Assembly (NCBI RefSeq): GCF_900492205.1
Contig: NZ_UEYQ01000001.1
Coordinates: forward strand, 614,001 to 678,000
Reading direction: 5' to 3'
Length of the DNA stretch: 64,000 nt
DNA from: Ciceribacter sp. T2.26MG-112.2
Lineage (GTDB): Bacteria; Pseudomonadota; Alphaproteobacteria; Rhizobiales; Rhizobiaceae
A program made the position numbers and the translations under genes. This document shows, piece after piece, positions 8,050 to 16,536 of the stretch (the first letter of the stretch is position 1; each line of letters starts with the position of its first letter). Under the pieces are notes generated by a model, which saw nothing but the letters and a program-made list of their open reading frames with translations, did no database searches and was not told the DNA's origin.

Positions 8050-8729
8050 CCAACCTTTTGATCGCGCTCGGCGCCTTTCTCGCCCTTCACTCCGTGCCGG
8101 CCATCCCTCCGATCCGCGCCGGCGCCATCGCCATGCTCGGCCGGCGCACCTATCTCGGGCTCTATTCGCTGATCTCGGTTCTGGTGCTGGCCTGGGTGTT
8201 CCAGGCGGCACTCACGACCGAATACATCCCGCTCTGGGAGCCGGCCGGCTGGCAGGCCAAGGTGACGCTGGTCACCGCACCGATCGGCATGTTCCTCGTG
8301 CTTGCCGGCCTTGCGAGCGCCAACCCGCTATCGATCACCATGCGGCAGGAAATGGCCCCCGGTGCCATCACCACGATCACCCGCCATCCGGTACTCTGGG
8401 GCTTCCTGTTCTGGTCGCTCGGCCATCTGGTGCCGAACGGCGACCTGCGCTCGCTGATCCTGTTCGGCGGCCTCGCACTTTTCACGATTGCAGGTTTCGC
8501 GCTTCTCGACCGCCGTGCCCGCAAGCGCCTCGGCGGACGCTTCGAGCAGATGGCGAAGGCTTCCTCGCTCGTGCCCTTCGCCGCCGCTCTTTCCGGCCGC
8601 AACCGGCTGCGGGTCGATGGTCCCCTCCTGCTCTCGGCGCTCGCCGCTGCCGCCATCACCGGATGGCTGCTCTCCGGCGGGCACGCCCTTCTGTTCGGCG
8701 CCGATCCGCTGCTTGCCACCAGTTTCTAG
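8046..8729 (+). CDS. nnrU: NnrU family membrane protein
   Basis: A 227-residue inner-membrane protein with about six helices and the family signature RHPVLWGFLFWSLGHLVPNGD. NnrU was named as a gene needed for nitric oxide metabolism in Rhodobacter and is related in sequence to isoprenylcysteine methyltransferase-like NnrU/MddA proteins; its chemical role is not settled. It starts within the stop of the hemerythrin gene (ATGA overlap), so translation is probably coupled. It is convergent with ubiX, and the two genes overlap by 4 bp at their 3' ends. Confidence 0.88.
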   Translation: MTNLLIALGAFLALHSVPAIPPIRAGAIAMLGRRTYLGLYSLISVLVLAWVFQAALTTEYIPLWEPAGWQAKVTLVTAPIGMFLVLAGLASANPLSITMRQEMAPGAITTITRHPVLWGFLFWSLGHLVPNGDLRSLILFGGLALFTIAGFALLDRRARKRLGGRFEQMAKASSLVPFAAALSGRNRLRVDGPLLLSALAAAAITGWLLSGGHALLFGADPLLATSF

Positions 8730-9310
8730 CCTGACACGTCGCCGCCCCATTCGGCCGCCAACGGCTCGTCCGTGATCCGCAACAGATCGATGGCACGCGC
8801 GGCGATATGGTCGACGATAGCATCAACCGTCTCCGGCCGTCGGTAGAAGGCCGGGACCGGCGGCATGACGATCGCCCCCATCTCGGTTACCGCCACCATG
8901 TTACGCAAATGCCCGAGATGCAGCGGCGTCTCGCGAGCGAGGAGAACGAGCGGCCGGCGCTCCTTCAGGTGCACATCCGCAGCCCGGATCAGCAGCGTAT
9001 CCGCAAGCCCGGTCGCGATACCGGAGAGACTGCGCATCGAACACGGAGCGACGATCATGCCGGCCGTGCGAAACGAGCCGCTGGCAATCGCCGCGCCGAT
9101 ATCACGGATCGCATAGCGACGAACGGAGAGCGCCTCGAGCCGGTCCAGCGCCCCCTCTCCGAGTTCATGCACAAAGGTCCGCTCCGCCGCCGCCGACACG
9201 ACCAGATGCGTCTCTACACCCGCAAGCGCGACCAGCCGCTCGGCGATCCTCATGGCAATCGGCGCTCCGGATGCGCCGGAAACACCGAGCACGACGCGTT
9301 TGACGCTCAT
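8726..9310 (-). CDS. ubiX: Flavin prenyltransferase UbiX
   Basis: A 194-residue flavoprotein of the UbiX/Pad1 family that prenylates FMN to give prenylated FMN, the cofactor of UbiD. The N-terminal Rossmann segment VLGVSGASGAPIAMRI and the MIVAPCSMRSLSGIATGL and RRPLVLLARETPLHLGHLRNM blocks are typical. The start MSVKRVVLG overlaps the ubiD stop by 4 bp. An in-frame ATG at 9340 would lie inside ubiD. The pair is needed for decarboxylation in ubiquinone synthesis. Confidence 0.95.
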   Translation of the reverse strand: MSVKRVVLGVSGASGAPIAMRIAERLVALAGVETHLVVSAAAERTFVHELGEGALDRLEALSVRRYAIRDIGAAIASGSFRTAGMIVAPCSMRSLSGIATGLADTLLIRAADVHLKERRPLVLLARETPLHLGHLRNMVAVTEMGAIVMPPVPAFYRRPETVDAIVDHIAARAIDLLRITDEPLAAEWGGDVSG

Positions 9311-10815
9311 GGTAGATCCCCCAAACCCAGTTCGCTCCACATGGCATCGACCTTTGCGGCCACCTCAGGTGCCATATCCAGCACCCGCCCCCATTCGCGG
9401 TCCGTCTCCGGCCCGATCTTGGTCGTGGCGTCGAGCCCGAGCTTGCCGCCGAGCCCCGGCTTCGGCGAGGCGAAATCGAGATAGTCGATCGGCGTGTCCG
9501 CGATGATCGTGACGTCACGGCTGGCGTCGAAGCGCGTCGACAGTGCCCAGATCACGTCGTGCCAATTGCGCACGTCGACATCGGGGTCGACCGCGATGAT
9601 CAGCTTGGTATAGCTGAATTGCGGCAGCATCGACCACAGCCCCATCATGATCCGCTTCGCCTGACCCGGATAACGCTTGTCGATCGACACGACGATGGCG
9701 CGATAGGAGCAGGCCTCCGGCGGCAGCCAGAGGTCGGAGATCTCCGGGAACTGCTTCTTCACCAGCGGCAGGAACAGTTCGTTCATCGCCTCGCCGAGCT
9801 TCGAAGGCTCGTCCGGCGGCCGGCCGGTATAGGTCGAGAGATAGATCGGTTTCTTGCGCATGGTGATCGCCGAAAGCGTCATCACCGGGAAGCGCTCGAC
9901 CGAATTGTAATAGCCGGTATGGTCGCCATAAGGCCCCTCCTCAGCCAGCTCGCGCATCGAAACCGTACCCTCGAGCACGATCTCCGCATTGGCCGGCACG
10001 CAGAGCGGCTGGCTCACCGCCTTCACCACCCGGCTACGTCGTCGCTTCAGAACCCCGGCGAAACCGAGTTCGCTTATGCCTTCCGGCAGCGGCATGACGG
10101 CCGCAAGAATCGTCGCCGGGTCCGCACCGATCACCACGGCGACCGGCATGTCCTGCCCCAGCTTCTGCCACTGGAGATGATGCTTTGCCCCGCCGCGATG
10201 GGCGAGCCAGCGCATGATCAGCTTGTCGCGACCCAGCACCTGCATGCGATAGATACCGACATTCACATCATTGGGACCATCCGGCGAACGCGTGATGACC
10301 AGAGGCCAGCTGACGAGCGGCGCCGGCTCGCCCGGCCAGCACCACTGGATCGGCAGGCGGCCAAGGTCGATCTGATCGCCACGCCAGACGACCTCCTGGC
10401 AGGACGCACCGGAAACCTGCTTGACCCGAAGTGCCAGAGCCGACTGCAAGAGCGGCAGTTTCCCCATTGCCTCCTTGAGCGAGCGCGGCGGCTGCGGCTC
10501 GCGCAGTTCGCCGAGCAGATCCGCGAGTTCGCCGATACCCCCACTGTGGAGCCCGAAGCCCCATTCGATCCGGTCGCGCTTGCCGAACAGATTGGCGAGC
10601 AGCGGGATCGGGACGATCTCGCCGGCCGCATTGACGGGCTTTTCGAACAACAGTGCCGGCCCGCCGGAGGCGAGCACGCGCCGATGGATTTCGGTCACCT
10701 CATGTACCAGTGACACCGGCTTTTCGATGCGCTTGAGGCTGCCGCGGCGTTCCAGCGCGGCGGCGAAATCCTGAAGGTCGGCATAACGCCTTGCGGCGGA
10801 GGATGCGTTTGTCAT
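9307..10815 (-). CDS. ubiD: 4-hydroxy-3-polyprenylbenzoate decarboxylase UbiD
   Basis: A 502-residue prenylated-FMN-dependent decarboxylase that removes the carboxyl of 4-hydroxy-3-polyprenylbenzoate in ubiquinone synthesis. Conserved UbiD blocks are seen, such as VGIYRMQVLGRDKLIMRWL, EGPYGDHTGYYNS and ALSTRFDASRDVTII. The start MTNASSAARRY was chosen because ATGs at 10863 and 10842 lie in or beside the regulatory box. It overlaps ubiX by 4 bp. The gene is divergent from ubiTUV across a TTTG-N8-CAAA box, which suggests coordinated low-oxygen control of ubiquinone synthesis. Confidence 0.93.
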   Translation of the reverse strand: MTNASSAARRYADLQDFAAALERRGSLKRIEKPVSLVHEVTEIHRRVLASGGPALLFEKPVNAAGEIVPIPLLANLFGKRDRIEWGFGLHSGGIGELADLLGELREPQPPRSLKEAMGKLPLLQSALALRVKQVSGASCQEVVWRGDQIDLGRLPIQWCWPGEPAPLVSWPLVITRSPDGPNDVNVGIYRMQVLGRDKLIMRWLAHRGGAKHHLQWQKLGQDMPVAVVIGADPATILAAVMPLPEGISELGFAGVLKRRRSRVVKAVSQPLCVPANAEIVLEGTVSMRELAEEGPYGDHTGYYNSVERFPVMTLSAITMRKKPIYLSTYTGRPPDEPSKLGEAMNELFLPLVKKQFPEISDLWLPPEACSYRAIVVSIDKRYPGQAKRIMMGLWSMLPQFSYTKLIIAVDPDVDVRNWHDVIWALSTRFDASRDVTIIADTPIDYLDFASPKPGLGGKLGLDATTKIGPETDREWGRVLDMAPEVAAKVDAMWSELGLGDLP

Positions 10816-10848
10816 CCCGCCTGTGTGGCGGCTAAAAATCATCGAGTC

Positions 10849-10864
10849 TTTGCGCTGGCTCAAA
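10849..10864. promoter_or_regulatory. NnrR/FNR-type box between ubiDX and ubiTUV
   Basis: TTTGCGCTGGCTCAAA (TTTG-N8-CAAA) lies in the divergent ubiD-ubiT region, centred at 10856.5. Rightward, a -41.5 arrangement places the start near 10898 with TAGCAT at 10886-10891 as -10, 28 nt before the ubiT ATG. Leftward, it would place the start at the ubiD ATG, with no good -10. Control of ubiTUV is therefore better supported than control of ubiD. Confidence 0.7.
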
Positions 10865-10925
10865 CGCGTGCGTCGAGCGAGCCGTTAGCATGACGCGCAC
10901 CGCTTTCCGCAAAGGCCTTGAAAAT

Positions 10926-11435
10926 ATGGAATTTCCCAGAACGCTCGCCACGCCCCTGAACTATGTCCCCATAGCGGTGATCGAGCGAGCGACGGGCCTG
11001 CTGTTCAGCCGCATGATGAAAGAGCATCCCGGCCTGTTCGAACGCCTGGGCGAGCACAAGGCCAAGCGTTTCGCCTTCCTGCCCAGCGACATTCCGCTCG
11101 CCTTCGTCGTCGAGCCCGCCCGCCCGTCGATCCGCGTGCTGCGCAAGAACGGTTCGACGCTGACCGCAGATGCGACGGTCGAAGGTCCGCTCTTCATGCT
11201 GCTCGCATTGCTGGAAGGCCGCTGCGACGCCGACGCGCTGTTCTTCTCCCGTGACCTCAACGTCACCGGCGACATGGAGGCCATGCTCGCCATGCGCAAC
11301 GCCCTCGACGACTGCGACATTGACCTGCCGCGCGACCTCTCGACGCTGGCCGGTCCCTTCGCCCCGATCTTCGGACGGATGGCGGAGGGTATTCGTCGCC
11401 GTGCCCTTGCAGGGGAGGGATCGGCATGGAACTGA
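10926..11435 (+). CDS. ubiT: O2-independent ubiquinone biosynthesis protein UbiT (SCP2 domain)
   Basis: A 169-residue SCP2 sterol-carrier-like lipid-binding protein. UbiT, with UbiU and UbiV, makes ubiquinone without oxygen, probably by holding hydrophobic ubiquinone intermediates. The SCP2 domain spans about residues 35-140, with the DLNVTGDMEAMLAMRNALDD block. The start MEFPRTLATPLNYVP lies downstream of the predicted transcription start; an ATG at 10890 would precede it. It overlaps ubiU by 10 bp. Confidence 0.9.
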   Translation: MEFPRTLATPLNYVPIAVIERATGLLFSRMMKEHPGLFERLGEHKAKRFAFLPSDIPLAFVVEPARPSIRVLRKNGSTLTADATVEGPLFMLLALLEGRCDADALFFSRDLNVTGDMEAMLAMRNALDDCDIDLPRDLSTLAGPFAPIFGRMAEGIRRRALAGEGSAWN

Positions 11436-12403
11436 TCTGTCCGGCCGGCACCCCCGCCGCCTTCCGCGAGGCCGTCGATGCCGGCGCCGATGCCGTTTAT
11501 TGCGGCTTCCGCGACGAGACCAACGCCCGCAACTTTCCCGGCCTCAACTTCAGCCGCGACGAGTTGCGCGAGGCGATCGCCTATGCCCGTCGCCACAAGA
11601 CGCAGACCTTCGTCGCCCTCAACACCTTCATGCGCGCCGGCGACGAAGAAATCTGGTACCGCGCCGCGGCCGATGCCGTGGCCCTTGGCGCCGATGCCCT
11701 GATTCTCGCCGATTTCGGCCTGATGGCACATGTGACGGAACGCTATCCCGAACAGCGGCTGCACGTCTCGGTCCAGGCCTCCGCCTCCAATGCCGACGCG
11801 ATCAATTTCCTCGTCGACGCCTTCAACGCCAAGCGGGTCGTTCTGCCGCGCACGCTGACCATCGCCGACATCGCCCGCATCGCCCCGAAGATCCGCTGCG
11901 AGATCGAGGTCTTCGTCTTCGGCGGCCTCTGCGTCATGGCCGAGGGACGCTGCTCGCTCTCTTCTTACGCAACTGGCAAGTCGCCGAACATGAACGGCGT
12001 CTGCTCGCCGGCAAGCCATGTCCATTACCGCAAGGAGGGCAATGAGCTCGTCTCCGAGCTTGGCGACTACACCATCAACCGCTTCCCGGCCGGCGAGGCC
12101 GCCGGCTATCCGACGCTGTGCAAGGGCCGCTTCGACATCGCCGACGACCAGGCCTACGCTTTCGAGGATCCTGTCTCGCTCGACGTCATGAGCGAGATCG
12201 ACGCCTTGACCGCCGCCGGCGTCAGCGCGCTGAAGATCGAGGGACGCCAGCGCGGCAAGGCCTACGTCGCCGAAGTCGTCTCGACGTTGAAGAAGGCGCT
12301 CTCGGCCAAGCCCGAACAGCGTACTGCGCTTCTCGCCGGCCTGCGCGGCCTGAGCGAAGGGCAGAAGACCACATCGGGCGCCTATGAGAAGCGCTGGAGA
12401 TGA
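11426..12403 (+). CDS. ubiU: Ubiquinone biosynthesis protein UbiU (U32 family, 4Fe-4S)
   Basis: A 325-residue U32 peptidase-like protein that forms a heterodimer with UbiV and hydroxylates ubiquinone precursors without O2, with prephenate as the reported oxygen donor. Four cysteines, C169, C176, C193 and C232, fit the 4Fe-4S ligands I recall for Escherichia coli UbiU at the same numbers. Family blocks DAVYCGFR and FGGLCVMAEGRC are present. It overlaps ubiT at its start and ubiV at its end (ATGA), so the three are translationally coupled. Confidence 0.94.
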   Translation: MELICPAGTPAAFREAVDAGADAVYCGFRDETNARNFPGLNFSRDELREAIAYARRHKTQTFVALNTFMRAGDEEIWYRAAADAVALGADALILADFGLMAHVTERYPEQRLHVSVQASASNADAINFLVDAFNAKRVVLPRTLTIADIARIAPKIRCEIEVFVFGGLCVMAEGRCSLSSYATGKSPNMNGVCSPASHVHYRKEGNELVSELGDYTINRFPAGEAAGYPTLCKGRFDIADDQAYAFEDPVSLDVMSEIDALTAAGVSALKIEGRQRGKAYVAEVVSTLKKALSAKPEQRTALLAGLRGLSEGQKTTSGAYEKRWR

Positions 12404-13350
12404 GCATGACCGATACCGATACCCCTTCCCCCTCGCTTACCATGGGCCCCGTCTACTATCTGTGGGACGGCCCCAAATGGCGCGACTTCCACTTCCGCAT
12501 CGCCGACGAATCGCCCTTCGACACCGTCGTGATCGGCGAGACCGTGTGCTCCAAGCGCCAGCATTTCATCGAACCGCATCTCGCCGAAGTGACCGAACGG
12601 CTTGAGGCCGCCGGCAAGACCGTGGTGTTCTCCACGCTGGCGCTGGTGACGCTGGAGCGGGAAAGCCGGCAGGTGCGCGAACTGGTCGAGGAGAGCGATC
12701 ACCTGATCGAAGCGAACGACCTTTCGGCGCTCGGGCTGCTGAACGGCAAACCGCACAATGTCGGGCCGCTGGTCAACGTCTACAATGCGGCGACCGCAAG
12801 GCTGCTGGCGAGCCGGGGCGCCCAGACCATCTGCCTGCCGCCGGAACTGCCCTTCTCATCGGTGGAAAAGATCGTCGGCGACAGCCCCGGCATCGATTTC
12901 GAGGTTTTTGCCTTCGGCCGCATGCCCCTCGCCATATCGGCGCGTTGCGCCCATGCCCGCTCGAAGGGCAAGATCAAGGACAACTGCCTGTTCGTCTGCG
13001 GTGAGGAGCCGAACGGTCTGCCGGTCAAAACGCTCGACCGTCAGTCCTTCCTGGCCCTCAATGGCGTTCAGACGGTGTCCCATACCTGCCAGGCACTTCT
13101 TGGCGAACTGGCAGATCTGGCTGCTTGCGGCGTCTCGGCGATCCGGCTGTCGCCGCAGGACTGCGACATGGTCGCGGTCGCCGACCTCTATCGCGCCGTG
13201 CTCGACGGTTCGCTGGAGGCCGAAGAGGCGATCGACCGGCTGCGGGACATCTATCCTGCAGCGCCTCTGTCCAACGGTTTCCACCACGCCCGCGAGGGCG
13301 CGGCCTGGGTGGCACGCGCCCGCGACGTCGCCAGCGGCGCCATGGCCTGA
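12400..13350 (+). CDS. ubiV: Ubiquinone biosynthesis protein UbiV (U32 family, 4Fe-4S)
   Basis: A 316-residue U32-family partner of UbiU. C50, C183, C196 and C200 have the Cys-x12-Cys-x3-Cys spacing of the UbiV 4Fe-4S site (VVIGETVCSKR; ARCAHAR; DNCLFVC). The N terminus carries about 15 extra residues before GPVYYLWDGPKWRDF, so a start at the internal Met15 is possible; the first ATG overlaps the ubiU stop and was kept. It is the last gene of the operon and ends just before a strong hairpin. Confidence 0.94.
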   Translation: MSMTDTDTPSPSLTMGPVYYLWDGPKWRDFHFRIADESPFDTVVIGETVCSKRQHFIEPHLAEVTERLEAAGKTVVFSTLALVTLERESRQVRELVEESDHLIEANDLSALGLLNGKPHNVGPLVNVYNAATARLLASRGAQTICLPPELPFSSVEKIVGDSPGIDFEVFAFGRMPLAISARCAHARSKGKIKDNCLFVCGEEPNGLPVKTLDRQSFLALNGVQTVSHTCQALLGELADLAACGVSAIRLSPQDCDMVAVADLYRAVLDGSLEAEEAIDRLRDIYPAAPLSNGFHHAREGAAWVARARDVASGAMA

Positions 13351-13357
13351 CGATCCA

Positions 13358-13384
13358 CCTGGCCGATCAAGCGGATCGGCCAGG
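13358..13384. terminator. Bidirectional terminator between ubiV and the ABC-F gene
   Basis: Perfect 11-bp arms, CCTGGCCGATC and GATCGGCCAGG, with a 5-nt loop lie in the gap between convergent genes. Confidence 0.75.
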
Positions 13385-13398
13385 CTTCCCCTGGATTT

Positions 13399-15021
13399 TC
13401 AGCTCCGCAGACCCGGTGCCTCGTGGCCGGTCCGCGCCACATATTCGGTGTAGCCGCCGCCATACTGAAACGCGCCTTCCGGCGTCAGCTCCAGCACCCG
13501 ATTGGAAAGCTCCGCGAGGAAGTGGCGGTCGTGGCTGACGAACAGCATCGTGCCCTCATACTGCGACAGAGCCTTGATCAGCATTTCCTTTGTGTCGAGA
13601 TCGAGATGGTTGGTCGGTTCGTCGAGCACCAGCAGATTCGGCGGGTCGAACAGCATGATCGCCATCACCAGGCGCGCCTTCTCGCCGCCGGAAAGCACGC
13701 GGCAGCGCTTTTCGATATCGTCGCCGGAAAAGCCGAAACAGCCGGCAAGGGCACGCAGCGGCGCCTGCCCTGCCCGCGGAAATGTGCTTTCCAGCGTTTC
13801 GAATATGGTCATCTCGCCATCGAGAATGTCCATCGCATGCTGGGCAAAATAACCCATCTTGACGCTGGCACCGACGCTCACCGTACCCTCGTCAGGCGTG
13901 GAATCGCCGGCCACCAATTTCAGCAGGGTCGATTTTCCGGCGCCGTTGACGCCCATGATGCACCAGCGTTCCTTGCGCCGGACCATGAAATCGAAGCCCT
14001 CGTAGATGACCCGCTGGCCGTACTTCTTGTGCACGTTCTTCAGGTTGACCACGTCTTCGCCCGAGCGCGGTGCCGGCTGGAATTCGAAGGCGACGACCTG
14101 GCGGCGCTTTGGCGGCTCGACGCGGTCGATCTTTTCCAGCTTCTTCACCCGGCTCTGCACCTGCGAGGCATGGCTGGCACGCGCCTTGAATCGCTCGATG
14201 AACTTGATTTCCTTGGCCAGCATCGCCTGCTGCCGCTCGAACTGCGCCTGCTGCTGCTTTTCGTTCTGCGCCCGCTGCTGCTCGTAGAACTCGTAATTGC
14301 CGGAATAGGTGTTGAGCGAGCCGGCATCGATCTCGATGATCTTGTTGACGATGCGGTTCATGAACTCGCGGTCGTGCGAGGTCATCAGAAGCGCGCCTTC
14401 ATATCCTTTGAGGAACTGCTCGAGCCAGATCAGGCTTTCGAGGTCGAGATGGTTCGACGGTTCGTCGAGCAGCATGACATCGGGACGCATGAGCAGGATG
14501 CGGGCCAGCGCGACGCGCATTTTCCAGCCGCCCGACAGCTTGCCGACGTCGCCATCCATCATCTCCTGACTGAAGCTCAAGCCCGCCAGCACTTCGCGGG
14601 CGCGACCCTCCAGCGCATAGCCGTCTAGCTCCTCGTAGCGCGCCTGCACCTCGCCATAGCGTTCGATGATCTGATCCATCTCGTCGAGCCGGTCCGGATC
14701 GACCATGGCGGCCTCGAGTTCGCGCAATTCGGCGGCGACCACGCTGACCGGGCCTGCCCCGTCCATTACCTCGGCCACCGCGCTGCGGCCGGACATCTCG
14801 CCGACATCCTGGTTGAAGTAACCGATCGTCATGCCCTTCTCGACCGAGATCTGGCCTTCGTCGGGCTGCTCCTCACCGGTGATCATGCGGAAGACCGTGG
14901 TCTTTCCCGCCCCGTTCGGACCGACCAGGCCGATCTTTTCGCCCTTGTTGAGCGCGGCGGAGCTCTCGATGAACAGAATGCGGTGGCTGAGCTGCTTGCT
15001 GATGTTTTCGATACGAATCAT
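13399..15021 (-). CDS. ABC-F family ATPase
   Basis: A 540-residue cytoplasmic protein with two ABC domains and no membrane segment. Walker A motifs are GPNGAGKT and GVNGAGKS; signature motifs are KLSGGWKMR and LSGGEKARL; each domain ends in a DEPSNHLDL or DEPTNHLDL Walker B. A charged, Gln-rich linker (about residues 245-320, with QQRAQNEKQQQAQFERQQA) separates them, as in ABC-F translation factors that act on the ribosomal E site. Which subgroup it belongs to (EttA, Uup, YbiT or YheS) cannot be fixed by eye. Monocistronic on the minus strand. Confidence 0.9.
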   Translation of the reverse strand: MIRIENISKQLSHRILFIESSAALNKGEKIGLVGPNGAGKTTVFRMITGEEQPDEGQISVEKGMTIGYFNQDVGEMSGRSAVAEVMDGAGPVSVVAAELRELEAAMVDPDRLDEMDQIIERYGEVQARYEELDGYALEGRAREVLAGLSFSQEMMDGDVGKLSGGWKMRVALARILLMRPDVMLLDEPSNHLDLESLIWLEQFLKGYEGALLMTSHDREFMNRIVNKIIEIDAGSLNTYSGNYEFYEQQRAQNEKQQQAQFERQQAMLAKEIKFIERFKARASHASQVQSRVKKLEKIDRVEPPKRRQVVAFEFQPAPRSGEDVVNLKNVHKKYGQRVIYEGFDFMVRRKERWCIMGVNGAGKSTLLKLVAGDSTPDEGTVSVGASVKMGYFAQHAMDILDGEMTIFETLESTFPRAGQAPLRALAGCFGFSGDDIEKRCRVLSGGEKARLVMAIMLFDPPNLLVLDEPTNHLDLDTKEMLIKALSQYEGTMLFVSHDRHFLAELSNRVLELTPEGAFQYGGGYTEYVARTGHEAPGLRS

Positions 15022-15330
15022 GACCGGACGTGGAGCTGGAGAAGAATTTCCGCGCCTTATGTCACGGCTCGTGCGGTCTGTCGAAATCTTATCGCAGTGC
15101 AGCGGCCGATCCGGGGGTCTTGGTCCGCGCTATCTTCGCGCAAGCTCATGCTCGACCGGGCCAAGGGCGCCGGCCGCGCAGCGTGCCACCAAAAACAGCA
15201 AGCACCACGTCATTTGCACATCATTTAATCAACATAAAGTATTGCACTCTTTATGTGCATTATTCACTTGCACAAAGGCCGAACTTTGGCTTCAATCGCC
15301 GCAACAAACCAACAGAGGGAAATTCTGACC
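15022..15330. promoter_or_regulatory. Intergenic region with AT-rich dyads upstream of the ABC importer
   Basis: The 309 bases hold no gene that I can support. The right part is AT-rich and has two overlapping inverted repeats: CATAAAG-N9-CTTTATG at 15233-15255 and TGTGCA-N9-TGCACA at 15254-15274. Either could bind a regulator of the importer genes starting at 15331. The left part (15022-15180) is GC-rich and shows no clear signal. Confidence 0.45.
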
Positions 15331-16371
15331 ATGCTTTCGAGACGACTGTTTTCCAGTCTGGCCGCAACCACAGCCCTTGCCTTCACGCTCGGCCTCTCCA
15401 TGCCGGCCGCCCCGGCACATGCGGAAACGCCGATCAAGTTCACGCTCGACTGGAAATTCGAAGGCCCGGCCGCCGGCTTCCTGCTGGCGCTCGACAAGGG
15501 CTACTTCAAGGCCGAAGGCCTCGACGTCACGATCGACAGCGGCAATGGCTCCGTCGAAGCGATCCCGCGCGTGGCCACCGGCGCCTACCAGATGGGCTTT
15601 GGCGACATCAACTCGGTGATCAAGTTCCTCGACGAAGACGCCTCGCAGAAGGTCAAGGCCGTCTACATGGTCTATGAACGCCCGACCTTCGCCGTCGTCG
15701 GCCGCAAGGCCCTCGGCATCACCGAAGATCCGAAGTCGCTCGAAGGCAAGAAGCTCGGCGCCCCGCCGCCGGACGGCGCCTTTGCGCAGTGGAAGGCCTT
15801 CAAGCAGGTGGCCGGCATCGACGACAGCAAGATCGCGATCGAATCGATCGGCTTCCCGGTCCGCGAACCCATGCTCGCCAAGGGCGACGTCGACGCGGTC
15901 TTCGGCTTCGCCTTCTCGGTCATCCTCAACCTGAAGGCGCAAGGGGTACCGGCCGACGACATCGCCACCATCCTGATGGCCGAACACGGCCTGAACCTTT
16001 ACGGCAACTCCGTCCTGGTCAATACCGACTTCGCCGAGGCCAATCCGGATGCCGTCAAGGGCTTCCTGAGAGCGCTCGCCAAGGGCTTTGCCGATGCCGT
16101 TTCCAATCCGGAAGAAGGCGTCGCCGCAGTATTGAAGCGCAACGAGACGCTGAATTCCGACATCGAGCTGGAACGCCTCGGCATGGCCAATGCGATGAAC
16201 ATCAAGACCCCTTACGTCGTCGAAAACGGCATGGGCGGCGTCGACATGGCCCGCCTCTCCGCCTCGATCGAAACGCTCAAGCTCTCCATGGGCCTCAAGG
16301 GCAATGTCACGGCCGAGCGCGTATTCGACGCAAGCTATCTGCCGGCCAAGGAAGAGCGGATGCTGCCCTGA
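15331..16371 (+). CDS. ABC transporter substrate-binding protein, NitT/TauT (NMT1/THI5-like)
   Basis: A 346-residue periplasmic binding protein. A signal peptide of about 30 residues ends near PAAPAHA-ET. The mature part has the NMT1/SsuA-like fold markers: KFTLDWKFEGPAAGFLLALDKGYFKAEGLDV near the N terminus and the GAYQMGFGDINSVI and GKKLGAPPPDGA segments. Such proteins bind small anions or pyrimidines (taurine, sulfonates, nitrate, thiamine precursors, riboflavin); the ligand cannot be told here. The ATG follows AGAGGGA. It heads an SBP-ATPase-permease set, with a RIME-like element between it and the ATPase. Confidence 0.88.
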   Translation: MLSRRLFSSLAATTALAFTLGLSMPAAPAHAETPIKFTLDWKFEGPAAGFLLALDKGYFKAEGLDVTIDSGNGSVEAIPRVATGAYQMGFGDINSVIKFLDEDASQKVKAVYMVYERPTFAVVGRKALGITEDPKSLEGKKLGAPPPDGAFAQWKAFKQVAGIDDSKIAIESIGFPVREPMLAKGDVDAVFGFAFSVILNLKAQGVPADDIATILMAEHGLNLYGNSVLVNTDFAEANPDAVKGFLRALAKGFADAVSNPEEGVAAVLKRNETLNSDIELERLGMANAMNIKTPYVVENGMGGVDMARLSASIETLKLSMGLKGNVTAERVFDASYLPAKEERMLP

Positions 16372-16377
16372 CCATGT

Positions 16378-16508
16378 CCCCTTCTCTCCAACGGGGAGAA
16401 GGTGGTCCGAAGGACCGGATGAGGGGGGCGAAGCCAGGAAAGCTGGCGACCTGCATCCCCCTCATCGCCTCGCATACGCTCGGCACTTCTCCCCGCTAGG
16501 GAGAAGAG
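16378..16508 (+). repeat. RIME-like palindromic intergenic element, copy 2
   Basis: The gap between the binding-protein and ATPase genes is filled by palindromes. CTCCAACGGGGAGAAGG pairs with itself and with the distal CTTCTCCCCGCTAGGGAG; GGTCCGAAGGACCGGATGAG and CCCCTCATCGCC flank the centre. The order of segments matches copy 1 at 4313-4433 in reverse orientation. It resembles the RIME family known from rhizobia. Lying between SBP and ATPase genes, it may help skew expression toward the binding protein. Confidence 0.7.
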
Positions 16509-16536
16509 GTCGACGCCGCCCAACACGGAGACCCCA

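Noticed and set aside
10816-10863. A 16-residue upstream extension of UbiD
   Set aside because: The start would fall inside the TTTG-N8-CAAA box and ahead of any transcription start driven by it.
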